A stretch of 64,000 nucleotides of DNA, from positions 46,453,124-46,517,123 of the forward strand of contig OY757016.1 of NCBI GenBank assembly GCA_963580285.1, given 5' to 3'. The translations under genes and the position numbers were made by a program. Under the pieces are notes generated by a model. It was not told the origin of the DNA. It made no database searches and saw only the letters and a list, made by a program, of their open reading frames with translations. Below are positions 29,666-41,520 of the stretch, piece by piece. This DNA comes from Lucinisca nassula (taxonomy: Eukaryota > Mollusca > Bivalvia > Lucinida > Lucinidae). Position 1 is the stretch's first letter. Every line of letters starts with the position of its first letter.

Positions 29666-30292
29666 ATTTAATTGTGTTTGTTATTTTCGTTTTAAACTTG
29701 AAAAGGTGAAAAATAAAATCTTAAAAAAAATCTTTTTTTTCTCTCTTTTCTGATATGATTGTGTCTAAAACAAAGAACATTTTATATTTCCATCTTGACT
29801 GAAATTATAAAATGCTAATGTTTTAGACATTATACGATTTGTGTATCACATACTTTCAACGAAAATAAAATAAATAAATAAATAAAAAAATAAATAAATA
29901 TAAATAAATAAAGGTAAATTGATTGATTAAATTTTGAGGTTAATCAATTCATTTACCTTGTTTGTTTACTTCTTTGCACTTTTGAGTAAAGGAAACAATG
30001 TATATCAGTGTTTTTCATTACTTTATTTAAAAATAAAAAAGAAGTTATTTCAACAATATGTTGTTGGAAATAATCTCAGTAAATTATACTATCACTCAAG
30101 TACCCTTATTGAGCCCCCTATTAAACAAGAAATCTGCTCATAATCACCTCATAATCACTTAGATAAGATAAGCCTTTGATGTGCACTATGGTCTGAAGGA
30201 AATGTTTATTGGAAATCATTAGACAGGCCACCCCTTTTATATAAGGAAAAAATGCGTCTTTAATCGGAAAAATAAGCTTTTTAAGTCTTTCA
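29666..30292. repeat. AT-rich spacer with (TAAA)n microsatellite
   Basis: ATAAATAAATAAATAAAA repeats at about 29865-29915; the rest is AT-rich with no gene seen. Confidence 0.55.
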
Positions 30293-30560
30293 GTTCCACT
30301 AGTGACACTGCCTCCTTTGTAGTTAGATTCTCTTGGCACCCCTTTTGTTTGGGGGTAAGGCATCAGATTTGAGATCGAGAGTTATTCGGTTCGATCCCCG
30401 CAAGCGCCAAGTGTTATTTCCTTGAGCAAGAGACTTTATCCACGTTGCTAAATACTGGTTTATACCCAGGAAGAGGATGAAAAAGAGGGCCACATAGAAG
30501 ATTAGTACTAGTACTAAATGTTTTACGCTCTATGAACAAAAGAGAAGTCGATTTTCCTAC
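30293..30560 (+). mobile_element. SINE-H, tRNA-related, degenerate
   Basis: TTCGGTTCGATCCCCGCAAG resembles a B box, followed by TCCTTGAGCAAGAGACTTTA TCCACGTTGCT, a block known from many invertebrate SINEs. No clear tail or target duplication. Confidence 0.5.
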
Positions 30561-30960
30561 TTAGTCCTAGAACTAAGAAATTGCTTCATAATCGAATCCA
30601 GACTAATTACTTTCAAGCTCCTCATGTGCATCCTACCCATCAAATATAAATTCAAATAGGGCCTAAAATGGTTTTCCATAGCTAAGGAGGGCCGACGTTT
30701 AAGTACTCACAAGAACCCATTTACCTCATCTGATAAATTTGTTGATTTTCATAATCATTGAACTTTGAACCCGTCAAAAACAATGCGATCAAATTATTTG
30801 GGTCAATGAAATGAGAAGCCTTCAAAGAAGGATATCCTCACTGGGTTAATCATAATCCTAACACAGGTAATGCATTGAAGAGTTGACCCAGTCCACTGAG
30901 CACTCTACCATGTCATTAATAGCCCATTATCAAGCTTTCAAAAGTCCGAAAAATGACTTT
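30561..30960. other. No gene seen
   Basis: No repeat family or convincing frame recognised. Confidence 0.35.
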
Positions 30961-31475
30961 GGTCGGGCCCCTCGGAGTCTAACTGTTGGTTTTCTTTTGC
31001 GCCATATATTCTGTTGTTGTATGCTGTAGAGTCCTCAACCTTGTTTCATCTCTAGTTTTTTTATTTGTATGTTCTCGGAGATGTTACACTGATGAGTTAG
31101 GAAGCCTTCATTCGGACTAAACAAAATTAGTGTATACCGCGACAAAGGTAAGGGCGAGGATTATGGCCATGTAAAATCGATTTAAGCCCCCCCCCAGTGG
31201 AATTCTTTCCACTGACCGTACCGAGGCGGTTCTTCTGTGGCGGTTTATTTATGTTGTTGTTTGTTACTTACTGTGTGTTTCACTTGTGTCTTTTTATTTT
31301 GGATGGCCATTTGGCCATTTTGTGGGAAAGTAACTGTCCTTGTGGCCTTCCTTGGTTTAGGTTTTCATTATTGCCTGGTCGCTTCATGTTTGTGTTTCTT
31401 TCCCTTTGGTGTCTTTGACGGGTGGAGTAAGTTAATTGTATCGATTCCTGATCTAAGTTTTACTTCTACTTAAAA
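30961..31475 (+). repeat. Dispersed repeat E, copy 1
   Basis: GGTCGGGCCCCTCGGAGTCT, AACTGTTGGTTTTCTTTTGC, GGAGATGTTACACTGATGAG, GTGGAATTCTTTCCACTGAC, TATGTTGTTGTTTGTTACTT, GGATGGCCATTTGGCCATTT and GATCTAAGTTTTACTTCTAC. Copies at 50257-51339 (double), 61056-61232 and 62800-63300. Two frames over 31197-31473 encode hydrophobic strings with no known family; I take them as chance. Confidence 0.7.
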
Positions 31476-32135
31476 TAATGGTGGAAATGCGTCAGTAAAA
31501 GTTTGAGTAGACCACCAAGACATCCAAGCAGTTGTCGCTAGAATTCTGCCACAGCAAATTTGGGCAAAGCATAAATTTGTCACCCATTGCGAGGCCTATT
31601 CAAGAGCATCTAAAAACTACCTCGCTTGGGTTGTAAGGAATGATGCAATTGCTTCTTACAATGTTACAAGGAAAATACCATTACCAATAGGGTACAAATG
31701 TATACCATTCAATAGAAATAAACCATTTGTTGTAGAATGAATATCATAATTGCTGAAAGACCTGCTCAATGGCAGCTGAAAAGCAATACGTCGGCAAGCT
31801 CGATTAATATGTGCCCTTCCATTATTCATTATGAACAGATTTGCAGGGGTAGCTTCAAGTCCCTACACTGTTTCCATGGTGATATATCAGACCAAACAAC
31901 AAATGTAGATGAAAAAAGGAGATGATTAGTATAAGCAACCTTGCTTGTTTTCAAATCCTGTTGATATTTCTATTATGTTGCATTCTTGTTATATATCTGT
32001 AATTGAAAAGAAGTAAATAAAATATTGTTTAAACTAAAAGGAAACAAAAGCAATCTATATCAGATCTTTCTGATTCCGTTTCATCATTTTGTCTTGTAGG
32101 ACATAGTTGTCATTAACCTAAACCATAGATACGTG
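31476..32135 (+). other. Open stretch without known product
   Basis: A + frame at about 31508-31740 runs 77 codons without an ATG start (DIQAVVARILPQQIWAKHKF, VTHCEAYSRASKNYLAWVVR) to TGA. I do not recognise it; it might be an exon or transposon debris. The rest shows nothing. Confidence 0.2.
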
Positions 32136-32669
32136 TTAAGTTTCCACAGGACTGAACAGTACTGGGTTGCCGACTGTGAAACGGTTTATCATAGCTTCTC
32201 TCAAGGAAAGTGTTGATGGAGAACGTGAGACTGCCTCCATAATAATGGGCATGTATTGCAAGAGCTCTTGGGCCTGATCGGGATACTTCTTAAGGTACAT
32301 GGATGTGAAAATAAGGAATGCATCTGTCCATTTGGTTTTAACAGTATTTATTGGCAAATAAATTACAAAGACATACCTGTATTCATACACGCAAAATGAC
32401 ACAGGATCTGGCGGTAAGCATAGTGCTTAAATGGAAGTCAATTCCTAGCTTTAAATATAGTAGACAACTGTCCATTAATCTATAATAGGAACCTTATCCT
32501 TATTAATTTTATGTCTTTGTTTCAATCTGGCCCTTTCCATATGACCAAATCCACTTGAACAAAGGTCCTTAAGTTCCACATCATTTATTGGCCCAGATCT
32601 ATTTTGCAGAGCTGCTGAGGACTTAGGCTGCCATGTCCTCGCCACCCAGTCTAATAGATTATTATGCAA
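32136..32669 (-). pseudogene. Retroelement gag-like relic
   Basis: Minus strand frame 32402 to 32136 reads KTKWTDAFLIFTSMYLKKYP, DQAQELLQYMPIIMEAVSRS. The pattern W-x-x-AF-x-IF...YP..A.ELLxYMxxI resembles gag-type proteins of invertebrate retroelements. An upstream minus frame at 32669-32475 may be the preceding part, in another frame. Compare 23932-24445. No pol gene nearby. Low certainty. Confidence 0.33.
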
Positions 32670-32824
32670 AGTGAAGATTTGCCAAGTTTGCGTCTTTTCG
32701 GTCCATTCCAGCAGGTTGAGGTTCTCAACTGTGTTTTTGGTAGGAGTTTAGGTTCACTAATTAAAATATCAAAATCCACGGAACTTTCTAGTGTGCTTTT
32801 CTGGATAGATGATATGGGGTGTGC

Positions 32825-33988
32825 ATTTGTTTGATTACCTACGGGCCCCTTCAGATTTTGTCGACCTAGCTGAATGGCCTCCCCATGGTTGGCTGGTTAA
32901 GAATTTTTAGCCCCCTTTTTTGTCGCACCTGCTTTAGCAGGAAGACATAGGCGTGCGAGTTTCCGTTCGTTCGTCCGTCCGTCCGGTTGTTCGTCCGTCT
33001 TTCGGTCAACATTTTTACACTGGGTGTTTTGTCATCGCAACTCCTACAGTTTCATACGATTATTTTGAAACTTTGCGTGTGTTTTTGCCATGGTATGAGG
33101 ATGCGCATGTGGTTTGGACTTTATCGTCGGATCATTTTTGTCACTTTTTCCACATTGTGAACTTAGTCATTTTTAACCGTCAATTGATATATTATAGGTA
33201 CCTCTTGTCATCGCAACTCCTCTTGCAGTTTTATACCGGTCATTTTGAACTTTTGTGTGTGCTTACGCCAAATATACGCCAAGGTATGAGGATGTGCATG
33301 TGGCTTCGACATAATTCTCAGAATATTTTTTTCACTTTTTCCACATTATGAACTTTGCCATTGTTAAGCTTCATTTGATATACAATAGGTACCTCTTTTC
33401 AATGCAACTCCTCCTACAGTTTCATACCGATTATTTTGAAACTTTTTGTGTGTTTTTCCCATGGTATGAGGATGCGCATGTGGTTTGGACTTTAACTTGG
33501 TGTCAGTTCCTATCACTTTTTTCACATTGTGAACTTAGTCAGTGTTTTACCTCACATATATAGGCTATGGATTCTTCTCAAAGCCCTATATTCATTTCTT
33601 CTGCCTTAAATAAACTTTTATTTTTTGTGTGGGGCAGGTGGGGAGCAGGTGCAACATCAACTTCACTGAAGTTGAATCTCTGGTTATTGTTGCGCCACCC
33701 GAGTTGTTCCTTCCGCATCATTTCTTAATTTTTTTGCCCTGCTCCTGTCTTGTATTTTCCTTCATGAACTTTTCTTAATGAGATTGTCCAGGATTTATTC
33801 TTTTTTAATTTTTCTGCTCTTTAACCCAAAACTCCACCTAGGAGAGGAAGGGGAAGTTACATTTCATCACAACAGAATCGTATCACAATTGAACATATAT
33901 ATATGCACAGCGAGGCAGCATTGCTCAGCTTGAAAATAATGTTTTTTGAAATGTCTAGATCAGTACATTTTAAATTATTTTATTACTT
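32825..33988 (+). repeat. Low-copy segment L, copy 1 (with HINE-h inside)
   Basis: CCTTCAGATTTTGTCGACCT, ATGGTTGGCTGGTTAAGAAT, GAGTTGTTCCTTCCGCATCA, TTCCTTCATGAACTTTTCTT and CACAGCGAGGCAGCATTGCT recur in order at 41521-41890. Copy 1 holds an extra element (32921-33685) that is absent in copy 2. Confidence 0.8.
32921..33685 (+). mobile_element. HINE/pearl-like element h, copy 1, complete
   Basis: 5' end TGTCGCACCTGCTTTAGCAG G (hairpin), run of GTTCGTCCGTCCGTCC, cores of ~150 bp (CATCGCAACTCCTCCTACAG-type, GTATGAGGATGCGCATGTGG, CACATTGTGAACTTAGTCA), 3' partner GGGAGCAGGTGC, hairpin ACTTCACTGAAGT and end CTCTGGTT. The empty site is preserved in segment L copy 2 (CTTGATTTTTGTGCCACCTG), so both ends are known and no target duplication exists. 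Confidence 0.88.
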
Positions 33989-33993
33989 TTTAC

Positions 33994-35005
33994 CTCACCT
34001 ATCCGAAAGTCATGATGAGCTTTTGTGACTGTGAGTTGTCCGTCGACGTCGTTCTACGTCCGTCGTACGTGCATAAACTTTTCTTGTGATCACTCTGGAG
34101 GCCATAGTTTTGGTCCAATCATCAAACTTGGTCAGAAAAACCATCATGATAACTCGATAAACGGGCCTCCGTGGCCTAGTGGATAAGAGCGCTGACTCTT
34201 AGTCATTAGGTCTCTCACCGCCGTAGGTTCGAGCCTCGCTCGGGCCACGTGTGAGACGCCAAGTTCTGCAACGGAAGGTCAGGTGGTTTTTCTCCGGGTA
34301 CTCCGGTTTTCGCCCACCTTTGATTAACGATCGGCTCGATATGAGTGAAATAATCTTGAAAGGGCCGTAAAACCCAAACCAAAAAAAAAAAAAAAAAAAA
34401 AAAAAATAACTCGATCATGTTCGAATATGGGTTATGTCGGGTCACAAAGTAGATCAGTAGGTCAGATCATAGAAAAACTTTGGTGAACACTCTGCGGGCC
34501 ACAGTTTTTGTCCGATCATCATCAAACTTGCTCTTAATGATCATCTCGACAATATCTCAGTCAAGACCCAATATGGGTCATGTCGGGGCAAAATGTAGAT
34601 CAGTAGGTCAAATCAAAGAAAAACCTTGTGAACACTCGAAAGGAAAAAGTTTTGGTCCAATCGTTATCAAACTTATTCCGAATGATCGTCTTGGCAATAT
34701 CTCGGTCAAGTTCGAATATTTATCCTACCGGGTCCAAAAGTAGGTCAGTAGGTCAAACCATAGAAAAACCTTGTGAACACTCTAGACGCCCCAGTTTGGG
34801 TTCAATCATCGTCAAACTTGCTCAGAATGATCATGTTGATAATATTTTAGTCAAGTTTGAATATGGGTCATGTAGGGTTAGAAATTAGGTCAGGTTGTCA
34901 AATCATAGAAAAACCTTGTGAACACTAGAGACCACAATTTTGGTGTAATCATCATCAAACTTGTTGAGAATGATCATTTTGACAACATCTCAGTCAAGTT
35001 CAAAT
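33994..35005 (+). mobile_element. HINE/pearl-like element i, left part
   Basis: 5' end ACCTCACCTATCCGAAAGTC ATGATGAGC, CCGTCGACGTCGTTCTACGT, then ~110 bp cores: TTTTGGTCCAATCATCATCA, AACTTGCTCAGAATGATCAT, CAATATCTCGGTCAAGTTCG, AATATGGGTCATGTCGGG and GTAGATCAGTAGGTCAAATC. A SINE-G and then the hAT element interrupt it; it resumes at 41364. Confidence 0.8.
34159..34405 (+). mobile_element. SINE-G copy 3, complete
   Basis: tRNA-like head GCCTCCGTGGCCTAGTGGAT (A box), GGTTCGAGCCTCGCTC (B box), body AGTTCTGCAACGGAAGGTCA, GATTAACGATCGGCTCGATA, GGGCCGTAAAACCCAAACC and an A tail. Target duplication ATAACTCGAT at 34149-34158 and 34406-34415. Confidence 0.92.
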
Positions 35006-35560
35006 CAGACTTGGGCCCATTACATGCGAATGTATTCGAATACAATTACAAATACTTTGAAATTTCATGATTACAAATACAATTACAATTACATTTTCAT
35101 GAATGTATTTGATTACAATTACAATGCAATGTAATCGATTACAATTACAATTCCTTTTCATTGTTCCATGTCCGAAAAATTCTAGTTTAAATTAATAAGC
35201 TGTCTAATTATCAATTTCAGCTTCTCAGAAGCTTCATTTTCTTTCGTTTAGTCTACATCTGGTATTTCTCTAGTATTGGTGTTTTTTTTCCTCTTCCTCT
35301 TGGTACCATTCAATGTTTCACAGACAACAGCTTGTTTTTGACCATTCACTTAATTTTTGCATAATTAGGTCTTGCTTAAGGCAAACAGTGATACATATAA
35401 AGATGCAGAAGGAAAGTACAAATTTCATCAGTGACAAAGATTTTAATGTGCACATCATTAAACCAGCATGGTAATTAAAAACAAGCAAAAATAACACTAT
35501 GTTGCTAATTTTTCGCACAGACAAGCGTATGCAAACAGTGTTTTACTTAAGATATAAAAT

Positions 35561-35822
35561 AAACAGAATATTTGAATGTCTCAGTGCCAGAGGTCATGGC
35601 CTGACCATTAAGTGGTCAGTAATATATTGAATGTCCTTAATCACTTCAAACAGAATATTTGAATGTCTCAGTGCCAGAGGTCATGGCCTGACCATTAAGT
35701 GGTCAGTCATATACTGAGTGTCCTTAATCACTTCAAACAGAATATTTGAATATCTCAGTTCCAGAGGTCATGGCCTGACCATTAAGTGGTCAGTCATATA
35801 CTGAGTGTCTGTAATCACTTTT
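35561..35822. repeat. Three tandem copies of an 87-bp unit
   Basis: Units start at 35561, 35648 and 35735 with AAACAGAATATTTGAATGTC, then AGAGGTCATGGCCTGACCAT TAAGTGGTCAGT. Each unit contains the hairpin GTCATGGCCTGACC. Located just downstream of the hAT transposase stop, inside the hAT ends. Confidence 0.9.
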
Positions 35823-37767
35823 GTTTGGTTGAACCCTTGCCTTCCGAGTTGATAACCGGCACCCTTGAATTGCATTTGATCATCATTAACCTTTCACAGG
35901 TAGAGTCTTTCATTAAACACCTCTCTGGGCGGAAGACCTTCCCAGCGATGCTGAAAAGCCATTCCACAGGAGCCGAGCTAGCTGGAATGGTCAAGTACCT
36001 TGCAGCAAGAGTTGATAGCACTGGATAATTTGACTGCTGCCCTTTCCAGTATTTCAGTGGGTCACTTGACCTGTGTGTGCAGGGTTGTTTGAGGTAGTCC
36101 TTGACCTCTGATTCAGCACCTGTTGTTTCTGAGGCATTGGAGTTGTTGGATTCTGAGCCCATGAAGCTGAAGAAACATCGTCAAGCTTGGGAGCTTTGGC
36201 AGCAGGGGATTTCATTTCATTCTCTGATACAGCTATGTTGACACTTGAGGCCTTGTTGATGAGTGCTGCTTCCATCTCGCATCGCTTGTCTGCAGGACAC
36301 CACCTCAGCTTAAATCTTAGGTCCAACACCGCAGCTCTCAGGTACGAATCGTCATCTTGATAATGAGATAGGCGTTGTTGGATAGAAGCCTTCAGCGTTG
36401 ACCCCATTTTGTAGTATGTGGCAGATATCTGCTGCACCTGATGTTTGAGAACTATTGTCACAGGTACTATGAGGCCGGCGGACGCGTTGTTCTGTTTTTG
36501 AACCATATCAGTAGCTGTTTCAAATTGTGAGAGCACAGTACACAGTTCTTGAAGTAACTTTCTTTCATAGGCTGTGAGTTGCTGGACATCCAGTTGCTTC
36601 AATTTCCCTTCAGGGGCAGCAAGCACTGATCTTATCATTCTCAGCTGAGAATTCCATCTTGTTGCATTGGCAGTCTGGAGTCGTTTTTCTCCCTTTAGTA
36701 TGTCTGATGCATGGATTGACTTTCGGACATGGCTCACAATGTTGGAACCTTTCGCAGGACATTCTTCAAGTGCGGACTGGCATCCTTGAGAACGTCACTG
36801 TTTGCATATGCATGCATGACTGTCCGAAAACAAAGGATCATTACCGTATACAGTGCCACACTCTCTTTATAACACTATTGTTGGGGTCTTAGGTAAATAA
36901 CTGTGTCTATCGAATCAAAGATGTGTAGATTATGAAGAAAAATAAACTTTATTGTATATTTTTATTAATTTGTACAGTTTGAGATCCATCCCTAAACCAT
37001 GTCATATCCAAATTAATTTAATAATGAACAATGTTGTTAATAGCTCCTGGTGTACATTTAATCCTTAAACTGTGTTGGAAAATTCCTTAGCAGATGACAA
37101 TTTTTATTTTTATTTTCCTTTTTTGACGAAAAAAAAAAAGGTTTGACTTTTTATGTGAATAGTCTGCTAGTAGACAAAAAACATGGAGTCAAACCTTATT
37201 TTCAAAGTTTTTGTTTTCCAGATAATATGCATTTTCATACGTCGTCTGCTAGCCTGATCAGGCTGCTCCTCTGCAAATATTCAGATCCAATACATTGGTT
37301 GCTCAGACCTATCTGAAAAACATGGGATCAATACGGTGAGTTTTGACCCATAATTGATTTATGCCAAGCAGTTTCCAATTTAACTTTTCTATCCATAATA
37401 ATAGGTTAAATCTACCATAATTATCCTAAAATTCCAGACACCCAAAATATTGCTTTAATCATCTTTGTGTTTTAATAGTATGGTTTTGCTGAAGCTCACT
37501 GCAGACTGCTTCTCTGGACAGCCTGATCTAGGTTTACATTGTCAAGAAATGAATGTGATACCGCATTATTTGCAAGAAAACTTGGAACGGAAACCTTGGC
37601 ATAAATGTGCCACCTGAACAAACCTTCATGTGAGTAATAAAGTTGGATGTAGTGTCAGCTTGTCCTGATATCACTGATGTATAATGTTTACACTTAACTT
37701 TCACCATCCCAGATGCATCAGGCGGCATCTCAAAATGTTCAAACACTTTGGCAGGCATTTTCACCAA
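35815..37767 (-). pseudogene. hAT transposase (BED finger and dimerisation domain), broken
   Basis: Minus strand. 37767-37590 reads KVFEHFEMPPDASGMVKVKC KHYTSVISGQADTTSNFITH MK, a BED-type zinc finger with C, C, H, H ligands. 36890-37530 carries no readable domain (deletion or inserted DNA). 36737-36164 reads GEKRLQTANATRWNSQLRMI and continues to WCPADKRCEM, the central part seen in hAT proteins. A frame change near 36165 leads to DPLKYWKGQQSNYPVLSTLA, ARYLTIPASSAPVEWLFSIA, GKVFRPERC and MIKCN, the hAT C-terminal dimerisation motif (usual PVERLFS is PVEWLFS here). Inactive, missing part of the catalytic core. Confidence 0.85.
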
Positions 37768-38395
37768 AGTTCACTAATAAGTATTCCAAAGATCTGAGTT
37801 TTGTATTTATTATCAGTCTATCACTATGGATTCCATTAAGATCTATGATTGTGGCTAGTAACCTGCACAGCCTACATATATATGCATTGCTTTTCACACA
37901 TTTCATAGAACTAATTAGCATGTACAACAACTTCAAAGTAAACCATTTCAAGCAATTAAATGTTTGTCAATTCAGTTGTTTTGATGACAGGATAATCCAT
38001 ATTAGATGATCCATGTGTGGCTCTAAAATTGTCTTTGCTCTCAAAGGTGAATTGTTTGATTTACACAAACAACTATAATGGCATGCAATTAATGCACATC
38101 AGTCAAAAATTTTTATGATCTTGCTTTTTTTAGTCATAACATTTTTCCATAGATTTTTACCATAGAGTTTTTATTCTGTCATCTTCTACTATTTTTAGCT
38201 CACCAGAGCCGAAGGCTCCGGGGGAGCTTATAGGATAGGCAGTTGTCCGTCGTCGTCGTCGTCGTCATCGTCTGACGTCGTATGTCGTGTGACTTCAACA
38301 CTTTCAAACTAAAACACCTCTGAAGCCACTGGGCCGATTCAGCCCACATTTCATCTGTAGCATCCTTGGGCTGGGGGATTGAAAGTTTGTGTTTT

Positions 38396-39144
38396 TGTCG
38401 CACCTGCTTTAGCAGGAAGACATAGGCGTGCAAGTTTCCGTCCATCCGGTTGTCTGTCCGTCTTTCCGTCAACATTTTACACTGGGTGTCTTGTCATCGC
38501 AACTCCTCCTACAGTTCCATACCGATTATTTTGAAACTTTGCATGTGCTTTTTGCCATGGTATGAGGATGTGCATGTGTGCTCGACATAATTCTCAGAAT
38601 TTTTTTTTCGCTTTTTCCACATTGTGAACTTAGTCACTTTTAACCTTCAATTGATATACAGGAGGTACCTCTTTGTCTCAGCCACTCCTTTTACAGTTTT
38701 ATACTAATCATTTTGAATCTTTGCATGTGTTTTTGCCATGACATGAGGCTTTGCATATGTGGTTTTGACTTAATCGTCGGATCAATTTTTGTCACTTTTT
38801 CCACATTGTGAACTTAGTCATTGTTAACCTTCAGTTGATATATGATAGGTACCTCGTCATCGCAACTCCTCTTACACTTTTATACTAATGATTTTGAAAC
38901 TTAGCTTGTGTTTTCTCGATGAGATGAGGATGTTCATATGCTTTGGATATAATTCTTGAGTCATTTTAGTTCATTTTATTACATTGTGAACTCAATCATT
39001 TTCTTACCCCACATATATAGGCTGTGGATTCTTCTCAAAGCCCTATATTCATTTCTTCTGCCTTAAATAAATTTTTATTTTTTTTGTGTTTGGCAGGCGG
39101 GGAGCAGGGTCGACATCAACTTCACCGAAGTTGAATTTCTGGTT
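38396..39144 (+). mobile_element. HINE/pearl-like element h, copy 2, complete
   Basis: GTCGCACCTGCTTTAGCAGG to AACTTCACCGAAGTTGAATT TCTGGTT. The empty site GTGTTTTTAATGAAAATCGG in element g copy 1 (about 25557) shows insertion between T residues without duplication. Differs from copy 1 (32921) by scattered substitutions and loss of GTCC units. Confidence 0.88.
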
Positions 39145-39639
39145 AATGGAAATCGGCCCAGTAGTTTGGTTGCTATGGCAACTTAGAGTTTCCATTGACT
39201 TATAATGGGGAAAATTGAAAAATGGCATTTACTGCCAAGCCTCTGCAGATATTTGACAAACTTTGATAGAATGTTCCTTAGGCAATCTACTATCTGCCAT
39301 TTGATTTTAGGCCTACTGCTCGTTTCTTTTGGTTGCCATGGAAACCAAAATGAAAAAAAAAAATCCTTAAAAAACATCTCCTCAGAAATTGTATGCTCTA
39401 TGAGGCTGAGTGTTAATGGAAATATTCACCATATTTGCCTTTACAGGGTTTGTGCTTTTTATGAAACTCGGCTCTTTGCTTCCAAAGGATAACCCTTTCT
39501 AGAACATCTTTAGGTTGGTTACTATGGCAACTTAGATTTTCCATAGACTTATAATGGGCAAAATTGAAAAATGGCATTGCTGCCAAGTCATTGCAGATAT
39601 TTTGACAAAATTTTATAGAAATGTTCCTTGAGTAAACGT

Positions 39640-40990
39640 CTCTCAGCCAAATGCTTTTATGCTAACATGGGAGTCCCCCAGGTTGTGTCGGGACCAGGCC
39701 CTACCCCCTCCACTTCATAAAAGGCCATGTACATCAGAAACTATTCAGATCCCCACCCCAAAACCATATATATTCTTGTTCCTTATGATAAGACGCATTC
39801 AGTGACACCAACCTGGGGGTCCACCGAGATGCGCCGGGGTCATGCCCCACCCCCTCGATTCCATAAAAGGCCCAATATCTTGGAAACCTTACAGATCCCC
39901 GGACCTAAACCATATATATTCTTGTTTCAAATGAAAGGACGCATTCATTGACACAAATTTTTGGGTGGGGGGGTGGGGGTCTTCCTTGATGCGTCGGGGC
40001 CTCGCCCCACCCCTCCACTTCACAAAAGGCCATATATCTCAGAAACCATTCAGATCCATGCCTCTTATCCATATATATTCTTGTTTCTTATGATAAGACG
40101 AATTCAGTGACACTAACCTGGTGGTCCCATGGATGTGCCGGTGCCATGCCCCCACCCCTTCATTTCATAAAAGTCCCAATATCTCGGAAATCTTACAGAT
40201 CCCCACCCCTAAACAATATTGTTGTTCCTTATGATAAGACACATTCACTGACACCAACCTGGAGGTCTCCCAAGACAAGCCAGGGCCTTGCCCCACCCGC
40301 CACTTCACAAAGGCCATAAATCTCAGAAACTGTTCATGGCCCAACCCCTGAACCATATATATTCTTGATAAGACGCATTCAAATAACACTCGTTGGGAGT
40401 CCTCCAGGGTCCCGGGCCGTGCCCCACTGCTTTACATCATTGAAAGCCATATATCTCAGAAATCATTCAGATCCCCACCCCTAAACTGTAATATTCTTGA
40501 TCCTTATGATAAGACTCATTCAATCACACCAACCTGGGGGTCTATTTGTGCTGGGGCAATGTGCCCCGCCCCTTCACTTTGAAAGGCCATATATTTCCGA
40601 AAAACATTCAAATCCCCACCCCATTATCATATATGTTTTGTTCCTTATCAATAGCACACCAACTTGGGGGCCCGCAGGGGCCATTCCTCTCCTCTCCACT
40701 TCATTGAAGGGCCCCATATATCAGAAACCGTCCAGATTCCCACCCATAAACCATACATATTCTTGGTCCTTATGTTAAGACACATTTAGGGACAACAACC
40801 TTGGGCTTTCCTGGGATCCAAATGGCATGCCCCAACCCCTCCACCTGCTTAAGAGGCCTTTTATCTCTGGCATACAGATCCCCACTGCTATACCATATAT
40901 ATTCTTGCTCCTTATGATAAGACGCATTTAGTGATACCAACCAGGGCTCCAATGGGTCCATGCCCTACACCCTCTACTTCATAAAATGCC
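39640..40990 (+). repeat. Tandem array, ~100-110 bp unit, about 12 copies
   Basis: Repeats of CCATATATCTCAGAAACCAT, TCAGATCCCCACCCCTAAAC, CATATATATTCTTGTTCCTT, ATGATAAGACGCATTCAGTG and ACACCAACCTGGGGGTC, with GCCCCACCCCTCCACTTCAT. These are the core units of HINE-g; several reading frames across them are side effects of the period. Confidence 0.85.
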
Positions 40991-41363
40991 TAATGTTTCA
41001 GATACTGAGTCCACATGGGTGCTCATTTCGATATGGGGATTCTTTTGGGAGACTTTCAAATTGGTAGATTAAAATGATATACTGTTTAAATACATGGCTG
41101 CTATTGGACAGTGCGGACCTGAGCTCTGGTGAGCATAGTGGCCCATTGTTTTCTATTTGAATTCTAAATTGTATTTGTAATCATAACATATTCGTAAAAG
41201 TATTCACGATTTCAAAGTGTTTTAAATTGTATTCGATTACAAGAACAATTACTTGTAATCATAAATATCAACGATTACAAATTACATTTCGATTACTCAA
41301 AATTTGTAATCGAATACATTGTAATCGATTACTGATTACAATTATCCCATGTCTGGTCCAAAT

Positions 41364-41520
41364 ATGGGTCAGGTCGAATCAAAAAGTAGGTCAATAGGTC
41401 AAATCATAGAAAAACCTTGTAAACATGCGTGAGGCTGACTGTTTGGTCCAATCATCATCACACTTACTCAGACGGACCATCTGGACAATATCTCGGTCAA
41501 GTTTGAATATGGGTCATACC
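41364..41520 (+). mobile_element. HINE/pearl-like element i, right part
   Basis: ATGGGTCAGGTCGAATCAAA, GTAGGTCAATAGGTCAAATC, GTTTGGTCCAATCATCATCA and CAATATCTCGGTCAAGTTTG continue the array of 33994-35005 after the hAT element. Confidence 0.8.

Larger units (their letters stand above)
38197..41149 (+). mobile_element. HINE/pearl-like element g, copy 2, complete and long
   Basis: 5' AGCTCACCAGAGCCGAAGGC TCCGGGGGAGCTTATAG, run CCGTCGTCGTCGTCGTCGTC, core GGGCCGATTCAGCCCACATT, and 3' end GGTGAGCATAGTGGCCCATT G with inverted match to AGCTCACC. It is enlarged by element h (38396-39144) and a ~100 bp tandem array (39640-40990). It lies between the hAT gene and the hAT right end. Confidence 0.75.
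35006..41355 (-). mobile_element. hAT-superfamily DNA transposon with 8-bp target duplication
   Basis: Ends CAGACTTGGG (35006) and, inverted, CAGACATGGG (41355); subterminal zones are rich in GTAATCGATTACAATTACA-like repeats on both sides. The flanking 8 bp are GTTCAAAT (34998-35005) and GTCCAAAT (41356-41363), a hAT-type duplication with one change. The element lies in the core array of HINE-i, which continues on the other side. It holds a broken hAT transposase (35815-37767) and a later HINE-g (38197-41149). Confidence 0.87.

Noticed and set aside
31197..31473. Hydrophobic frames that could be a membrane protein
   Set aside because: They lie fully inside dispersed repeat E and are broken in its other copies.
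34480..34888. Open frames of 86-87 codons in the 34 kb array
   Set aside because: They arise from the period of the core repeat, and their translations repeat the same string. No start context or family.
39640..40990. CRISPR-like array of regularly spaced repeats
   Set aside because: Units are contiguous tandem copies without unique spacers, in eukaryotic DNA, and form the core of a HINE.
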